The notes beneath the pieces were generated by a model. It saw nothing but the letters and a program-made list of their open reading frames with translations, was not told the origin of the DNA and searched no databases. Shown here piece by piece: positions 13,660 through 21,900 of a stretch of DNA of 35,427 nt. How positions within the stretch are numbered: the first letter of the stretch is position 1; each line of letters opens with the position of its first letter. Source of the DNA: an uncultured Acidobacteriota bacterium (GTDB lineage Bacteria; Acidobacteriota; UBA6911; CAINFC01); assembly GCA_903847975.1 (NCBI GenBank), contig CAINFC010000324.1, forward strand, positions 1-35,427, read 5' to 3'. The position numbers and the translations under genes are program-made.

Positions 13660-13914
13660 ATGATCGCTCCTGAAAGCAGGCCACAGATGACCGGACCGGA
13701 AGGCGGGCCACGGGAGCAGCCAAGAATGCTCCTTGCGGAACAGCCAAGGTCCGAGCCTTCCAATATACTGGGCAACTCGTTCCGGTGTCCGCACGAGGGA
13801 TGCTCGGCCTCTTTCTTTATTCAGCAGAATCTGGGCCAGCACATCGCAGACTGTCACGCGCTCGGAGATGTCGTGGAAGAGCCTAAACCGGAGACAGATT
13901 ATGGCGTTACTTAG
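13660..13914 (+). CDS. small C2H2 zinc-finger protein
   Basis: An 84-residue protein whose first 40 residues are Pro, Glu and Gln rich and probably disordered. The second half has one classical zinc finger, with Cys43, Cys48, His61 and His66 in a C-x4-C-x12-H-x4-H arrangement and the aromatic and Leu positions (FRCP, SFF, NLGQH) of the C2H2 fold. C2H2 fingers bind DNA or protein; in a phage head module its partner is unknown. I chose ATG 13660 because of the strong AAAGGAG upstream; ATG 13606 is also possible and would give 102 residues. Its end overlaps the next gene by 14 bases, which supports translation. It sits between capsid and connector genes, where such a protein is not usual. Confidence 0.7.
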   Translation: MIAPESRPQMTGPEGGPREQPRMLLAEQPRSEPSNILGNSFRCPHEGCSASFFIQQNLGQHIADCHALGDVVEEPKPETDYGVT

Positions 13915-14506
13915 CACGGCGCTGGTTTCACTGGACGAAGCGAGTGCTTTCCTCGGCGATTCTTCTATGGATGATGAAGTGCTGGGGATGTATGTAAATG
14001 CCGCCACGCTCCGAATCGAACAGTATTGCCGGCGGAAGTTCGTCAAACGGGAAATCCGCGAACAGGTTTGCAACCCGATAGGAACCGCCAGAACCGGCAA
14101 TATTATCTATCTCGACTTTTTCCCGGCCGATTCGGTTGTTTCGGTTCAGGACCCGGCGGGGAACGTAGTCCCATCCGATGCCTACGTTTTGCATAACGAT
14201 CAAGGATTCATCCGGATTCCCGGTGCCTGGAATGTCCCCGTAAACTCCGACGGCAATGCGGCTTATTACACGATTACCTATAGCGGGGGCATGTTCAACG
14301 GCACCGCGGATGTTCCTGGCGATTTGAAAGCGGCTTGCTTATTCCTTTTGAAGTTCATGACGCATGGAAGGGACACCACGGTGCGATCCAAGACGGTTGG
14401 GGATATGTCGCTCTCTTTCGATTATGGAACCACGGTGACGCCGGGCATGCCGGATACGGTGGCCGGAATGCTGAACGACAGCTCCTACATAAGGCCTAGG
14501 GTTTGA
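13901..14506 (+). CDS. head-tail connector, gp6-like adaptor
   Basis: The 201-residue protein begins with helices typical of the HK97 gp6 / SPP1 gp15 adaptor family: VSLDEASAFLGDSSMDDEVLGMYVNAATLRIEQYCRRKF, where a two-helix bundle is followed by Cys-Arg-Arg-Lys. A beta-rich middle and a C-terminal helix (PGDLKAACLFLLKFM) follow, then DTTVRSKTVGDMSLSFDYG. The ring of adaptors attaches below the portal and forms the first part of the neck. Start is ATG 13901 within the end of the zinc-finger gene. The long frame that opens farther upstream overlaps that gene and is not needed. Confidence 0.8.
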   Translation: MALLSTALVSLDEASAFLGDSSMDDEVLGMYVNAATLRIEQYCRRKFVKREIREQVCNPIGTARTGNIIYLDFFPADSVVSVQDPAGNVVPSDAYVLHNDQGFIRIPGAWNVPVNSDGNAAYYTITYSGGMFNGTADVPGDLKAACLFLLKFMTHGRDTTVRSKTVGDMSLSFDYGTTVTPGMPDTVAGMLNDSSYIRPRV

Positions 14507-14541
14507 TACCCAATGCTTCGTAAGGGAAACAGAAGGAAGCC

Positions 14542-15705
14542 ATGAAGATATTGTGGGTGGGCGATGCGGTTGTCGACACGGGGTTTTCCCGGGTCACGCA
14601 CAACATTTGCGAACGGCTGATCCAAAGGGGCCATGAGGTAAATATCCTGGGAGTGAACTACTACGGCGACCCACACCCGCACCCGTTCCGGATTTATGTT
14701 CCGTCGCTCGGTCAAAAAGAAGATATCTGGGGGTTCGACCGGATATGGCCCCTTACGAAGGCGATCAAGCCGGATGTCGTCTCCCTTTTGAACGATCCTT
14801 ACGTGATCGCGCAATACTTGCAGAACCGCCCAGCCGATCTGGTTTGCCCGGTGGTGGCCTATGTGCCCATTGACGGGAAGAATGTCCGGGAGGATATCGC
14901 GCTTACGCTTTGCCGCCTGGACGGGGTGATATTTTACACGGAGTTCGGCCGCAAGGAAGCGTCGAAAAGCGGCTTCGTTGGGCAGTCCTGGGTGATTCCT
15001 CACGGGGTGGATCCGCTCTATGGTCCAAAAGATCGATTGGAATCCAGGAAACGGATGGGATTGCCGCCAAGTCTTCACGATGCCTTCCTCTTCGGAAACA
15101 TCAACCGCAACCAGCCTCGAAAACGGTTGGATTTGACCGTGGAATACTTCGCGGAGTTCCTGAAGAGGACCGACGCCGGGAACGCTTACCTCTACCTCCA
15201 TTGCACCGAGGAGGACCTGGGGATTCGCCCCGGTCAATTGTGCAAATACTATGGGATCGACCACCGGTTGATTATGCCCAGCATGGAATCCCTGAATCCG
15301 GCCAAAGGGGTGTCGCAGGAGCTGCTTTGTCACATATACAGCTCGCTCGACGTACAGATCACAACCACCTCCGGAGAAGGATTCGGGTTGAGCACCATCG
15401 AGGGGATGGCTTGCGGAATCCCCAACATAATCCCCGACTGGGCCGCGCTTGGGGAATGGCCCCGAGGTCAAGGGTGCCGGGTGATACCCTGCACATCGAC
15501 ATGGTGCTTTCCCGGTGGGGTGAACACGGTCGGAGGATTGCCGGATCGAGACCGGTTCGTTCAGGCCATGATCGAATTGTACGGGGATGCCGAAGTGCGC
15601 GCACAACTCGGCCGAGAAGCGCGAAAGCGCTCAACTGGCCCGGAGTTTGATTGGGACAACATAACCGACCAATTTGTGGAGGTCTTCAAGGAAGTGGTGC
15701 CATGA
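14542..15705 (+). CDS. GT-B glycosyltransferase (GT4-like) within the head-tail module
   Basis: This 387-residue protein is a group 1 glycosyltransferase. The N-terminal Rossmann half opens with MKILWVGDAVVDTGFSRVTH, where a nucleotide-sugar enzyme has its glycine loop. The C-terminal half contains GNINRNQPRKRLDL (donor phosphate contact) and SGEGFGLSTIEGMACGIPNI, where Glu279 and Glu287 form the E-x7-E motif of retaining GT4 enzymes. It transfers a sugar from a nucleotide donor; the acceptor is unknown. The place between two neck genes suggests late expression and modification of a virion protein or host surface glycan. No signal peptide or membrane segment is seen, so it acts in the cytoplasm. 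AGAAGGAAG precedes the ATG. Its TGA overlaps the ATG of the next gene. Confidence 0.9.
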   Translation: MKILWVGDAVVDTGFSRVTHNICERLIQRGHEVNILGVNYYGDPHPHPFRIYVPSLGQKEDIWGFDRIWPLTKAIKPDVVSLLNDPYVIAQYLQNRPADLVCPVVAYVPIDGKNVREDIALTLCRLDGVIFYTEFGRKEASKSGFVGQSWVIPHGVDPLYGPKDRLESRKRMGLPPSLHDAFLFGNINRNQPRKRLDLTVEYFAEFLKRTDAGNAYLYLHCTEEDLGIRPGQLCKYYGIDHRLIMPSMESLNPAKGVSQELLCHIYSSLDVQITTTSGEGFGLSTIEGMACGIPNIIPDWAALGEWPRGQGCRVIPCTSTWCFPGGVNTVGGLPDRDRFVQAMIELYGDAEVRAQLGREARKRSTGPEFDWDNITDQFVEVFKEVVP

Positions 15706-16043
15706 GCATGGACCCGGCGTTCGATGAATTATTGAAGCATATTGTTTTTATCAAGCTGTGTACCGGTACGGACGAATGGGGCAACAAGACCTATGGTCCC
15801 GCTGCTTCTTCACCTTGCCGGATTGGGATGAGAGCAGCCCGAACCATGGCGGTTACCGGACAAACTGTTACCTCGTCGACCGCAATCGACTTGCCGCCGA
15901 CCGCTTCCATTGACGAAGACGCCATCGTTTTGCTGCCGGCCGAATGGAGAAACACCGTTGCCAGCGGCTATTGCCCGGTGGCGGGTATTCAAAGGTACGC
16001 CGATGTGGATGGCACCTTGCATCATATCGTCGTAACGCTCTGA
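15702..16043 (+). CDS. head-tail joining / stopper-like protein
   Basis: A 113-residue protein that starts in an ATGA overlap with the glycosyltransferase stop, after AAGGAAG. Its size, place between adaptor and gp10-like gene, and the beta-strand pattern (HIVFIKLCTGTDEWGNKTYG, CRIGMRAARTMAV, IVLLPAEWRN, RYADVDGTLHHIVVTL) fit the head-closure or stopper family. The turn with ...DVDGTLHHI... resembles the end of many such small beta-barrel proteins. Role is inferred mainly from order. Confidence 0.65.
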   Translation: MSMDPAFDELLKHIVFIKLCTGTDEWGNKTYGPAASSPCRIGMRAARTMAVTGQTVTSSTAIDLPPTASIDEDAIVLLPAEWRNTVASGYCPVAGIQRYADVDGTLHHIVVTL

Positions 16044-16060
16044 CTACCCCGGGGGACGTG

Positions 16061-16474
16061 ATGGCAACCGTTAAAATCACCAAGACCAGCGTGGAAAAAG
16101 CCAGGAAGCGCATCCTGTCGGTTGCCGCTGCGATAACCAACGGATCCAGTCGCGGACTGCGGGAGTGGGGCGAAGAAACGATCCTTTTGGCAAAGGAACG
16201 CTGCCCGGTGGATACCGGCACGTTGAAGAGCACGGGGATGTCAAGGTTGGTCGAAAATTCAGGTTCTTCATCGGGAACCTCCGTTCTGGAACTGTCCTTC
16301 GGCGGACCGGCCGCCAAGTACGCCTTTATCGTCCACGAGGGGGTGAGGAACGGGAGGCCAATCCATTTCCACTATGGGCAGGCGAAGTTCCTGGAATCGG
16401 CCATCGACGAGAAGAAGAGCGTGCTGAAAGAGGCGGTCATGTCTTCCATCGAAAGAGAAATGGGCAGGAAATAG
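16061..16474 (+). CDS. HK97 gp10-like neck/tail completion protein
   Basis: This 137-residue protein has the HK97 gp10 pattern. An N-terminal helix is followed by KERCPVDTGTLKSTG, the most conserved block (usually aPvdTGxLrxS), then a strand segment GGPAAKYAFIVHEG and HFHYGQAKFLESAID, typical for the family ending with a helix. Such proteins join the tail to the connector. I chose ATG 16061, which follows GGGGG within six bases; a longer frame upstream starts inside the previous gene. Its stop is five bases before the next start. Confidence 0.85.
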   Translation: MATVKITKTSVEKARKRILSVAAAITNGSSRGLREWGEETILLAKERCPVDTGTLKSTGMSRLVENSGSSSGTSVLELSFGGPAAKYAFIVHEGVRNGRPIHFHYGQAKFLESAIDEKKSVLKEAVMSSIEREMGRK

Positions 16475-16479
16475 GTTAC

Positions 16480-16887
16480 ATGGCAAGCGCTGCTTACGAT
16501 TTGGCGACCTACCTGCAGGCCAACGGGTTCGGTACCGTCGGCAAGGATATCTTCGTCAACGTTATGGACGACAAACTGGATCCCAGCCTGACGCTTATGG
16601 ATTACACCGGGGAGCCCGCATCCAGAACAATAAACGGCGGGAAAATCCAATCGAGCCCGAAGGTGCAGGCGCTGTTCCGAAGCCAAAATTCCAAGGGATC
16701 TCACGTCGCCTTGGAATCCATTTACAGCTTCCTCGACGGAAAGGCGGAGGTAACGATTAACGGGAGCAGGTACATGCTGATTACCGCCTTGCACGAGCCG
16801 GTTCCGCTGAGCCGTGACGAAAAGGATATGGTGGTTTACGTCGTCAACTTCTCCTGCCGTCGGGTGTCCGGCGAATACCCGAATTAG
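16480..16887 (+). CDS. tail terminator / minor capsid 3-like protein
   Basis: The 135-residue protein has the size and place of a tail terminator. The sequence begins with ASAAYDLATYLQANGFGTVGKDIFVNVM, an N-terminal helix followed by a strand as in the minor capsid 3 / tail terminator family, and continues with SRTINGGKIQSSPKVQALFRS and a beta stretch that ends near the C-terminus. A hexamer of this protein would close the tail tube at the top. The similarity is weak by eye, so the place in the cluster carries weight. ATG 16480 follows the previous stop with only a weak ribosome binding site. Confidence 0.65.
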   Translation: MASAAYDLATYLQANGFGTVGKDIFVNVMDDKLDPSLTLMDYTGEPASRTINGGKIQSSPKVQALFRSQNSKGSHVALESIYSFLDGKAEVTINGSRYMLITALHEPVPLSRDEKDMVVYVVNFSCRRVSGEYPN

Positions 16888-16893
16888 GGTCTT

Positions 16894-17091
16894 ATGACCC
16901 CGATCGTCAAGCTGCAACAGGAATTGATCGTGTTGTCCTACCAGGCGCTGGACCATCTCGCGGATTACGGACAGCGCGAATCGCCGAGCGTCAAGATTCT
17001 CATTGAAGCGATTGTGCGCCTGCTAAAAGGAGTCCTCCGGGCATGGAGAGAGTTCCTTATCCGGCAGGCAACCAACGAAAAAGACCCGTGA
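16894..17091 (+). CDS. small helical protein, unknown
   Basis: A 65-residue predicted protein between tail terminator and tail tube genes. It is highly helical with regular Leu/Ile (QELIVLSYQALDHLADYG, VKILIEAIVRLLKGVLRAW), ending in a charged tail. No family is recognised. Size, tight spacing (six bases after the previous stop) and a clean start support it as a real gene, but the ribosome binding site is weak and short tail modules commonly hold such small proteins of unknown role. Confidence 0.5.
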   Translation: MTPIVKLQQELIVLSYQALDHLADYGQRESPSVKILIEAIVRLLKGVLRAWREFLIRQATNEKDP

Positions 17092-17143
17092 TCGGCTCGT
17101 TCCCTAGGAACCTCCCGCACGTTAAGAAATCGGAGGTGTTTCT

Positions 17144-17560
17144 ATGTCCAGCAGAGCCGGCGTCATGTATGATGCCACCCTGATCGTGAACGGCAAGGAT
17201 TTGTCGGATCACACCAAATCCTTAAAGTTGAATCTTAGCCAGGCCGAACTTCCTTCCAACGCCTTTGGGGACGATTACGCCACCAAGGAGCCGGGGTTGA
17301 AGGACTGGAGCTTTACCGCTCAACTCTACCAGGACTACGCGGCAAGCTCGGTAAACGCAACCCTGTGGCCCATCTTCAAGAATCGATTGAAGGTCCCGGC
17401 GGTCTTCCAACCCAATCCCGGCACGATCAGCGCGAGCTGCCCGGCGTACTCCGGGTTGGTGTTCATCTCCTCCTACCCCATCGGCGGAGAGCACGGAACC
17501 ATGCAGATGGTGGATGTCAACTTCTCCGCAGCCGGAGATATTACCCAGCTCGAAACCTAA
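17144..17560 (+). CDS. major tail (tube) protein
   Basis: A 138-residue protein, short for the family but with the right layout: strand-rich with MYDATLIVNGKDLSDHTKSLKLNLSQ at the start, DWSFTAQLYQDYAASSVNATLW in the middle, and GGEHGTMQMVDVNFSAAGDIT at the end. The 'D(x)n-sFT/ql-qD' and 'a-v-vnF-aaGdi' stretches are frequent in phage tail tube proteins. It would stack in hexameric rings around the tape measure. It has one of the best ribosome binding sites here (CGGAGGTG before ATG), as expected for an abundant structural protein. It is followed by a hairpin and the tail chaperone gene, the usual order. Confidence 0.8.
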   Translation: MSSRAGVMYDATLIVNGKDLSDHTKSLKLNLSQAELPSNAFGDDYATKEPGLKDWSFTAQLYQDYAASSVNATLWPIFKNRLKVPAVFQPNPGTISASCPAYSGLVFISSYPIGGEHGTMQMVDVNFSAAGDITQLET

Positions 17561-17570
17561 CTAATTTTTC

Positions 17571-17605
17571 GGCCGCTCTTGTCCCATTGATGCGGTGGAG
17601 CGGCC
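17571..17605 (+). promoter_or_regulatory. hairpin between tail tube and chaperone genes
   Basis: GGCCGCTC at 17571-17578 pairs exactly with GAGCGGCC at 17598-17605. The T-rich CTTCTTTT that follows is weak as a U run. It may partially stop transcription, which would lower chaperone and tape measure production compared with the tube protein. Confidence 0.5.
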
Positions 17606-17631
17606 CGACTTCTTTTACGGGAGCCTGCTTT

Positions 17632-18429
17632 ATGTCAACCGAAAACGTCCTGGTCGTTGCTGACGGGACCGCCAAGTATGAACTCACGGGAACCCAACTG
17701 ATTGTCTCGGTTCCTGCCCCGGGAAGCGAAAAACACGTGCTTCGCTTCCTATTGTCAACCTACACGGCCCCCGAGGTGGCCCGGTTTTACGGCGACTACA
17801 CCAAGACCATGCGCCGGTGGGGGTCCGAGGAGGTGCTGCACATCAGCCCGAACCCGAAACCGGTCCTGGATTTCATATCCGCCCACCTGCTGGAGCTCAA
17901 AGGGATCGCCCTGGCGGATGGATCGGTGCCATCTCGGGAGGTTGCGGCGGAATGGTTGGACAGCAAGCCGGCTCTGAAGGAAGCGGTCTTCTCGCAGGCG
18001 TTCGATGATTTCCAGTTTTCGGAACCGTCCGACCCGGAGGAAGAGGACAGGGATGCATTGTTGATCATTCCCATTTCCGAGACGATATCCGCTGTAACGG
18101 AACAGAAGCTCTTCTGGGAAGAGGGCGGCAAGGACATGATTATTGCCATCCGGCACACCTTCGGGAAATTCACCGAAACAGAACGGGTGAACTACACCCG
18201 ATCCTTCCGGTCGATCGAACACACGAAACGGCACGAAGTCAGGATCGAGAGCGATTTCAAAACGATGGAAAACCTCTACGATGCCCGAATCAAATCGCTT
18301 GCCAACGCCTTATACCAGGGGCAGGAATGCGTGGAGTCCAATAAGGATCTGTGGGCTCCCCGGGTACCCCTGCTCATGAAGGTGGTGGCCCTGGCGAAGG
18401 CCATGCGAGGGGTCGAACGAAAAAACTAG
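17632..18429 (+). CDS. tail assembly chaperone, short form (gpG-like)
   Basis: A 265-residue protein located between tail tube and tape measure genes, the place of gpG. Content is mixed helix and strand, beginning MSTENVLVVADGTAKYELTG; a very acidic stretch SEPSDPEEEDRDALLI lies near residues 128-143. No strong motif is seen, but the position and the frameshift site at the end make the role likely. The chaperone binds the tape measure and recruits tail tube subunits, then leaves. ATG 17632 was chosen because GGGAG stands eight bases upstream; the open frame before it overlaps the tube gene. The last codons are cga aaa aac tag. Confidence 0.8.
   Translation: MSTENVLVVADGTAKYELTGTQLIVSVPAPGSEKHVLRFLLSTYTAPEVARFYGDYTKTMRRWGSEEVLHISPNPKPVLDFISAHLLELKGIALADGSVPSREVAAEWLDSKPALKEAVFSQAFDDFQFSEPSDPEEEDRDALLIIPISETISAVTEQKLFWEEGGKDMIIAIRHTFGKFTETERVNYTRSFRSIEHTKRHEVRIESDFKTMENLYDARIKSLANALYQGQECVESNKDLWAPRVPLLMKVVALAKAMRGVERKN
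18420..18426 (+). other. -1 ribosomal frameshift site (A AAA AAC)
   Basis: The heptamer A AAA AAC lies in frame just before the stop (tag 18427-18429) of the chaperone gene, in the form X XXY YYZ. After a one-base backward slip the next codon is CTA at 18426 and the reading frame stays open to 18929. This is the classical G/GT arrangement of lambda-like tails, where most ribosomes stop and a few make a longer protein. A short possible stem (GCTCG 18431-18435 with CGAGC farther on) could stimulate it. Confidence 0.85.
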
Positions 18430-18929
18430 CGCTCGCCGAATTGTTCCGTGAGTACACCGAGCTGCGGGACAAGGCGGCGGATCTTTACGGGTGCCTCCGG
18501 GAAGAAAGTTTCGTGAAGATGATTCCCTTTCTTGGAAATGACGAAAAGCTGGATGATATCCGTCTGGGATCACGCGACAAGTCTCATTGCCGCTGGCTTG
18601 CAGCGGATCCGTCGGCTTGCAGCTGCCTTCCTGTGATGGCTTCCATCCCCCGGGAACGTCATGGGGAGTCCTGCCCGAACAATCCTCTGGTGAATAATGC
18701 CGAGAGGATCGCCAAACTGGAATCGGCCAGGAGTTTTTACGACGCCGTGGATCACTGCGCGGCGGTATCGCTGATTGGGATCGCGAACCCCGCCGTCATG
18801 GGAAGCGATGAGTGGGTTCTCACCCAACTCTGCGCCCAGCAGAGAAGAGACAAGGAGTTGTCCTTTATCGCGGAAATCGCTTCGGCCATGCTCGGCGCGG
18901 CCACCGCTTCCAGAGTGTTGGGCGGATAA
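18426..18929 (+). CDS. tail assembly chaperone, frameshift extension (gpGT C-terminal part)
   Basis: The reading frame is entered by the -1 slip, giving a fusion of 265 plus 167 residues. It begins LALAELFREYTELRDKAADLYGC. The middle contains a Cys and His rich patch (SHCRWLAADPSACSCLPVM...GESCPNN) that could bind a metal; this is not usual and its meaning is unknown. The end is helical (DKELSFIAEIASAMLGAATASRVLGG). It ends three bases before the tape measure start, as in lambda. The frame has no ribosome binding site or start codon of its own near its 5' limit, so it should be made only as the fusion. Confidence 0.8.
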   Translation, partial: LALAELFREYTELRDKAADLYGCLREESFVKMIPFLGNDEKLDDIRLGSRDKSHCRWLAADPSACSCLPVMASIPRERHGESCPNNPLVNNAERIAKLESARSFYDAVDHCAAVSLIGIANPAVMGSDEWVLTQLCAQQRRDKELSFIAEIASAMLGAATASRVLGG

Positions 18930-18932
18930 ACC

Positions 18933-21900
18933 ATGACACCCGAAGACATCAAATATACCGTTTTGCTGGATTGCACGGACCACACCAAGGGGACGGAGAT
19001 CGTCCTGGCAAACAATGCCAGGATCGATGCCTCCACGGAAAAGGCTTCCAGATCCATGGAGAAATCCGGAGAGGCGCTGACCGGAGCATCCTCCAAAACG
19101 GTCCAATCGTCGAAGGCGGTTGAGGAACAGGCTAGGAAAACCGCCGATACCGTCGTGGCCGGGGAGGACAGGCAATCGAAAGCCGCCAGGAAGAAGGCGG
19201 ATGAGGTTGTCGACACCAATAAAAAGATCAGCGAATCGAACCGGAACATCAAGCCGCCTGCGGCAATGGAAGCGATGGCCAAATCGCTCGGGATAAAAAC
19301 AACCGCGGAAATTCAGGGAACCATACGGTCCCTGGAGCAGCTCCGGTCGGAAATGCTCAAGGCCAACTCTCCTGCCGCGGACCTCCATGCCGTTGTAACC
19401 AAAATCGCCTCGTCCCAAAAGGAGCTGGCCAATATGACCGCCGCTGCCACGGCCAGGACCGGCATGATGGCCGGCGGCGTGAGATTCCTCTCGGATTCCC
19501 TGTCGGGAGCCAAGGATATGATGTTTGGCATGGTGGCTGCCTCCGGGCTGCTCAACCTGGCAGAGCAACTGCAACAGGCGATTCAGCAGACCATGGCCTT
19601 CGAGCAGTCCTGGGTGAAGATCAACGTCATTATGCGCGATTCCCCGACGGAGAAGGTGGAGGAGATCCGGCAGGGGATATTCGGAATGTCCGCCGCCCTG
19701 GGAACGGCGACGGAACTAACCGAGGGCTTATACCAAACCCTGTCCTCGGGTATCACGGATACGGCAGAGGCCATGCAGTTCATTCAAGAAGCGGCCATGG
19801 CCGCCAAGGGCGGATTCACCTCCACTTTCACGGCAGTGAATGCCGGGACGTCCGTTCTCCAGGCTTATGGCTTGGAAGCAGAAAAGGCCACGGAGGTGTT
19901 CGACGTCATGGCCAAAACCGTGGATTTGGGAAAAATCACCTTTGAGCAGATGGCTTCCAGTTTGGGCAACGTGGTTCCTATTGCCGCAAGCCTTGGGGTG
20001 AACTTCAAGACAATGTCGGCGGCGATTGCCACTCTGACCCTGCAAGGATTACCCGCGGCCCAGGCCATTACCGCCGTGCGGGGCATGCTCACCACGATCC
20101 TGAAACCCAGCCAGGAGTCCGTCCGGATCGCTCAGGAAATCGGCGTTGCCTGGAATGAGGCCGGGCTGAAGGCCCAGGGGTTCGTCGGTTTATTGAAAAG
20201 CCTGCAGGATTCCGGTGCCAAGCGCTCCCAGATCGCCCAGATGGTCGGGGATATCGAGGCGATTAACGGGGTCATGGCTCTGACTTCCAAAACTGGCCTG
20301 GCCACCATGGTGAATTCGGTAAAGGGATTGGACGATGCCATAGGAGCCTCCCGAAAATCGATGGAGGTTTACGCCCAGTCGTTTGCCGGACAATGGGACA
20401 CGCTGAAAAACAGTTTGGTCAACTTTTCGATATCGGTGGGTGAGATTGCCGTTCCGGCGATCAATAAACTGATCGGATTGCTGATCCGTATTCCAACGAG
20501 CGTAAAGCTGACCCTTGAGGTGGCCGGTAACTACTGGGCGGGAATGATTCTGCCAAAGCCGGAGGCCCCGCTACCCGCCAACATGATCGAAGATACGGAA
20601 ACCGGCAACCGCTACAGGAGACCGCTAACTGCAACTCAAAGGCAAAACGAAACCCTGCTGAAACTGCTGAATGACCGTGGGATTTACGAAGGCGATTTGG
20701 AACAAAAGTCCGGAGAAACCCCGGAACAGTATAGGGATTATTTAACGGACCTGCTGAGAAGCCTCCCCGTGAAACGCGCCAGTCAAAACCTGTGGGATGC
20801 CGGGAAGGGTTGGGTGTATCCGGGACCAACATCCGACCCCCTTGCCGAGATGCTGGGAAAGGCAATCACGGATACCGACGCCTGGCGCGGGAAAGAGGAA
20901 GAAGCCGCCGCTGCCGCTAAAAAGGTGACCGAAGAAATCGAAAAACAGATCAAGGCGGCAAAAGAGAAGACGGAATGGACCAAGAGGGATTCGGAAACCC
21001 TGGCGTTGGCCGAAAAGTCCGGAGCGAGTTACGCCACGATCATGGAACTGATCGGCGACAAGCTGAAGTACGCCACCAAAGAAAACGGCCTGCACGTGAT
21101 GGAGTTGCAGGCATCCGTCCAGTTGGAAGAGACGCTTGCGGAAAGGGCAAAGAAGACTTGGGATGAAATGGGAGATACCGCCAAGGAGAACATCAAGCGC
21201 TTGCAGAACGAAATCAGCGAAATGGAAAAGGACAATCGCATCCGCGGTACGAGCGATACCTATGGTGACGAGGAAACCACCGGCGGAATGATGAGTACCT
21301 TCAGAAGTATCACTCCCGGAATTAAAACGCCCACTACGATTCCGGGAGGGGTGTATACCGAATCGTACGACCAGTTTCTTGCCCGCGAGCGCATTGAGGA
21401 TATCGAGCGCGGATTCAACGATTCGGCGCAGTCGCTGGCTGAAACCTCCGTGGCAATTCAGGAGCTGTCCGCCGGCGGGGAGAACGTTCTCCAGATTTAT
21501 GAAGAGTTCGGCGGGCTGCTGGAACGATTCCCGGACAAACTGGACGCGGCAACCAGGAAAATCCTGGAGCAGGGAAAGATTCTTGCCACCATTAAGGACG
21601 GCTGGCGGCAAATCGGCGACACGGTTTCCTCCGGGATTGGCCAGGTATTCGAAAACATGATTACCAGAGCCCGCTCGCTGGGCGATGCGCTGAAAAGTCT
21701 GTTCCAATCGATCAAGCAATCGTTTGCCAATATGCTCGGAAGCATGATGTCGGCCTTTATGGGACAGTTCGTTAATCCGCTCATGCAGAAGATGGGGGGA
21801 ATGATGACCTCGCAAATGGGCTCGGCCCAGGGCGGATTCCTTGGAGGCATAGCGAACGTTCTTGGGAGCGGTGTTGGGTCCATGGTAATGGGCGGAGGGG

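Noticed and set aside
14485-15606. 373-codon minus-strand frame
   Set aside because: It is antisense to the glycosyltransferase, which shows its family motifs in the + frame.
18351-18425. Independent start for the second chaperone frame at 18351
   Set aside because: There is no ribosome binding site and the first residues are low-complexity shadow of the upstream gene; the -1 slip site explains entry at 18426.
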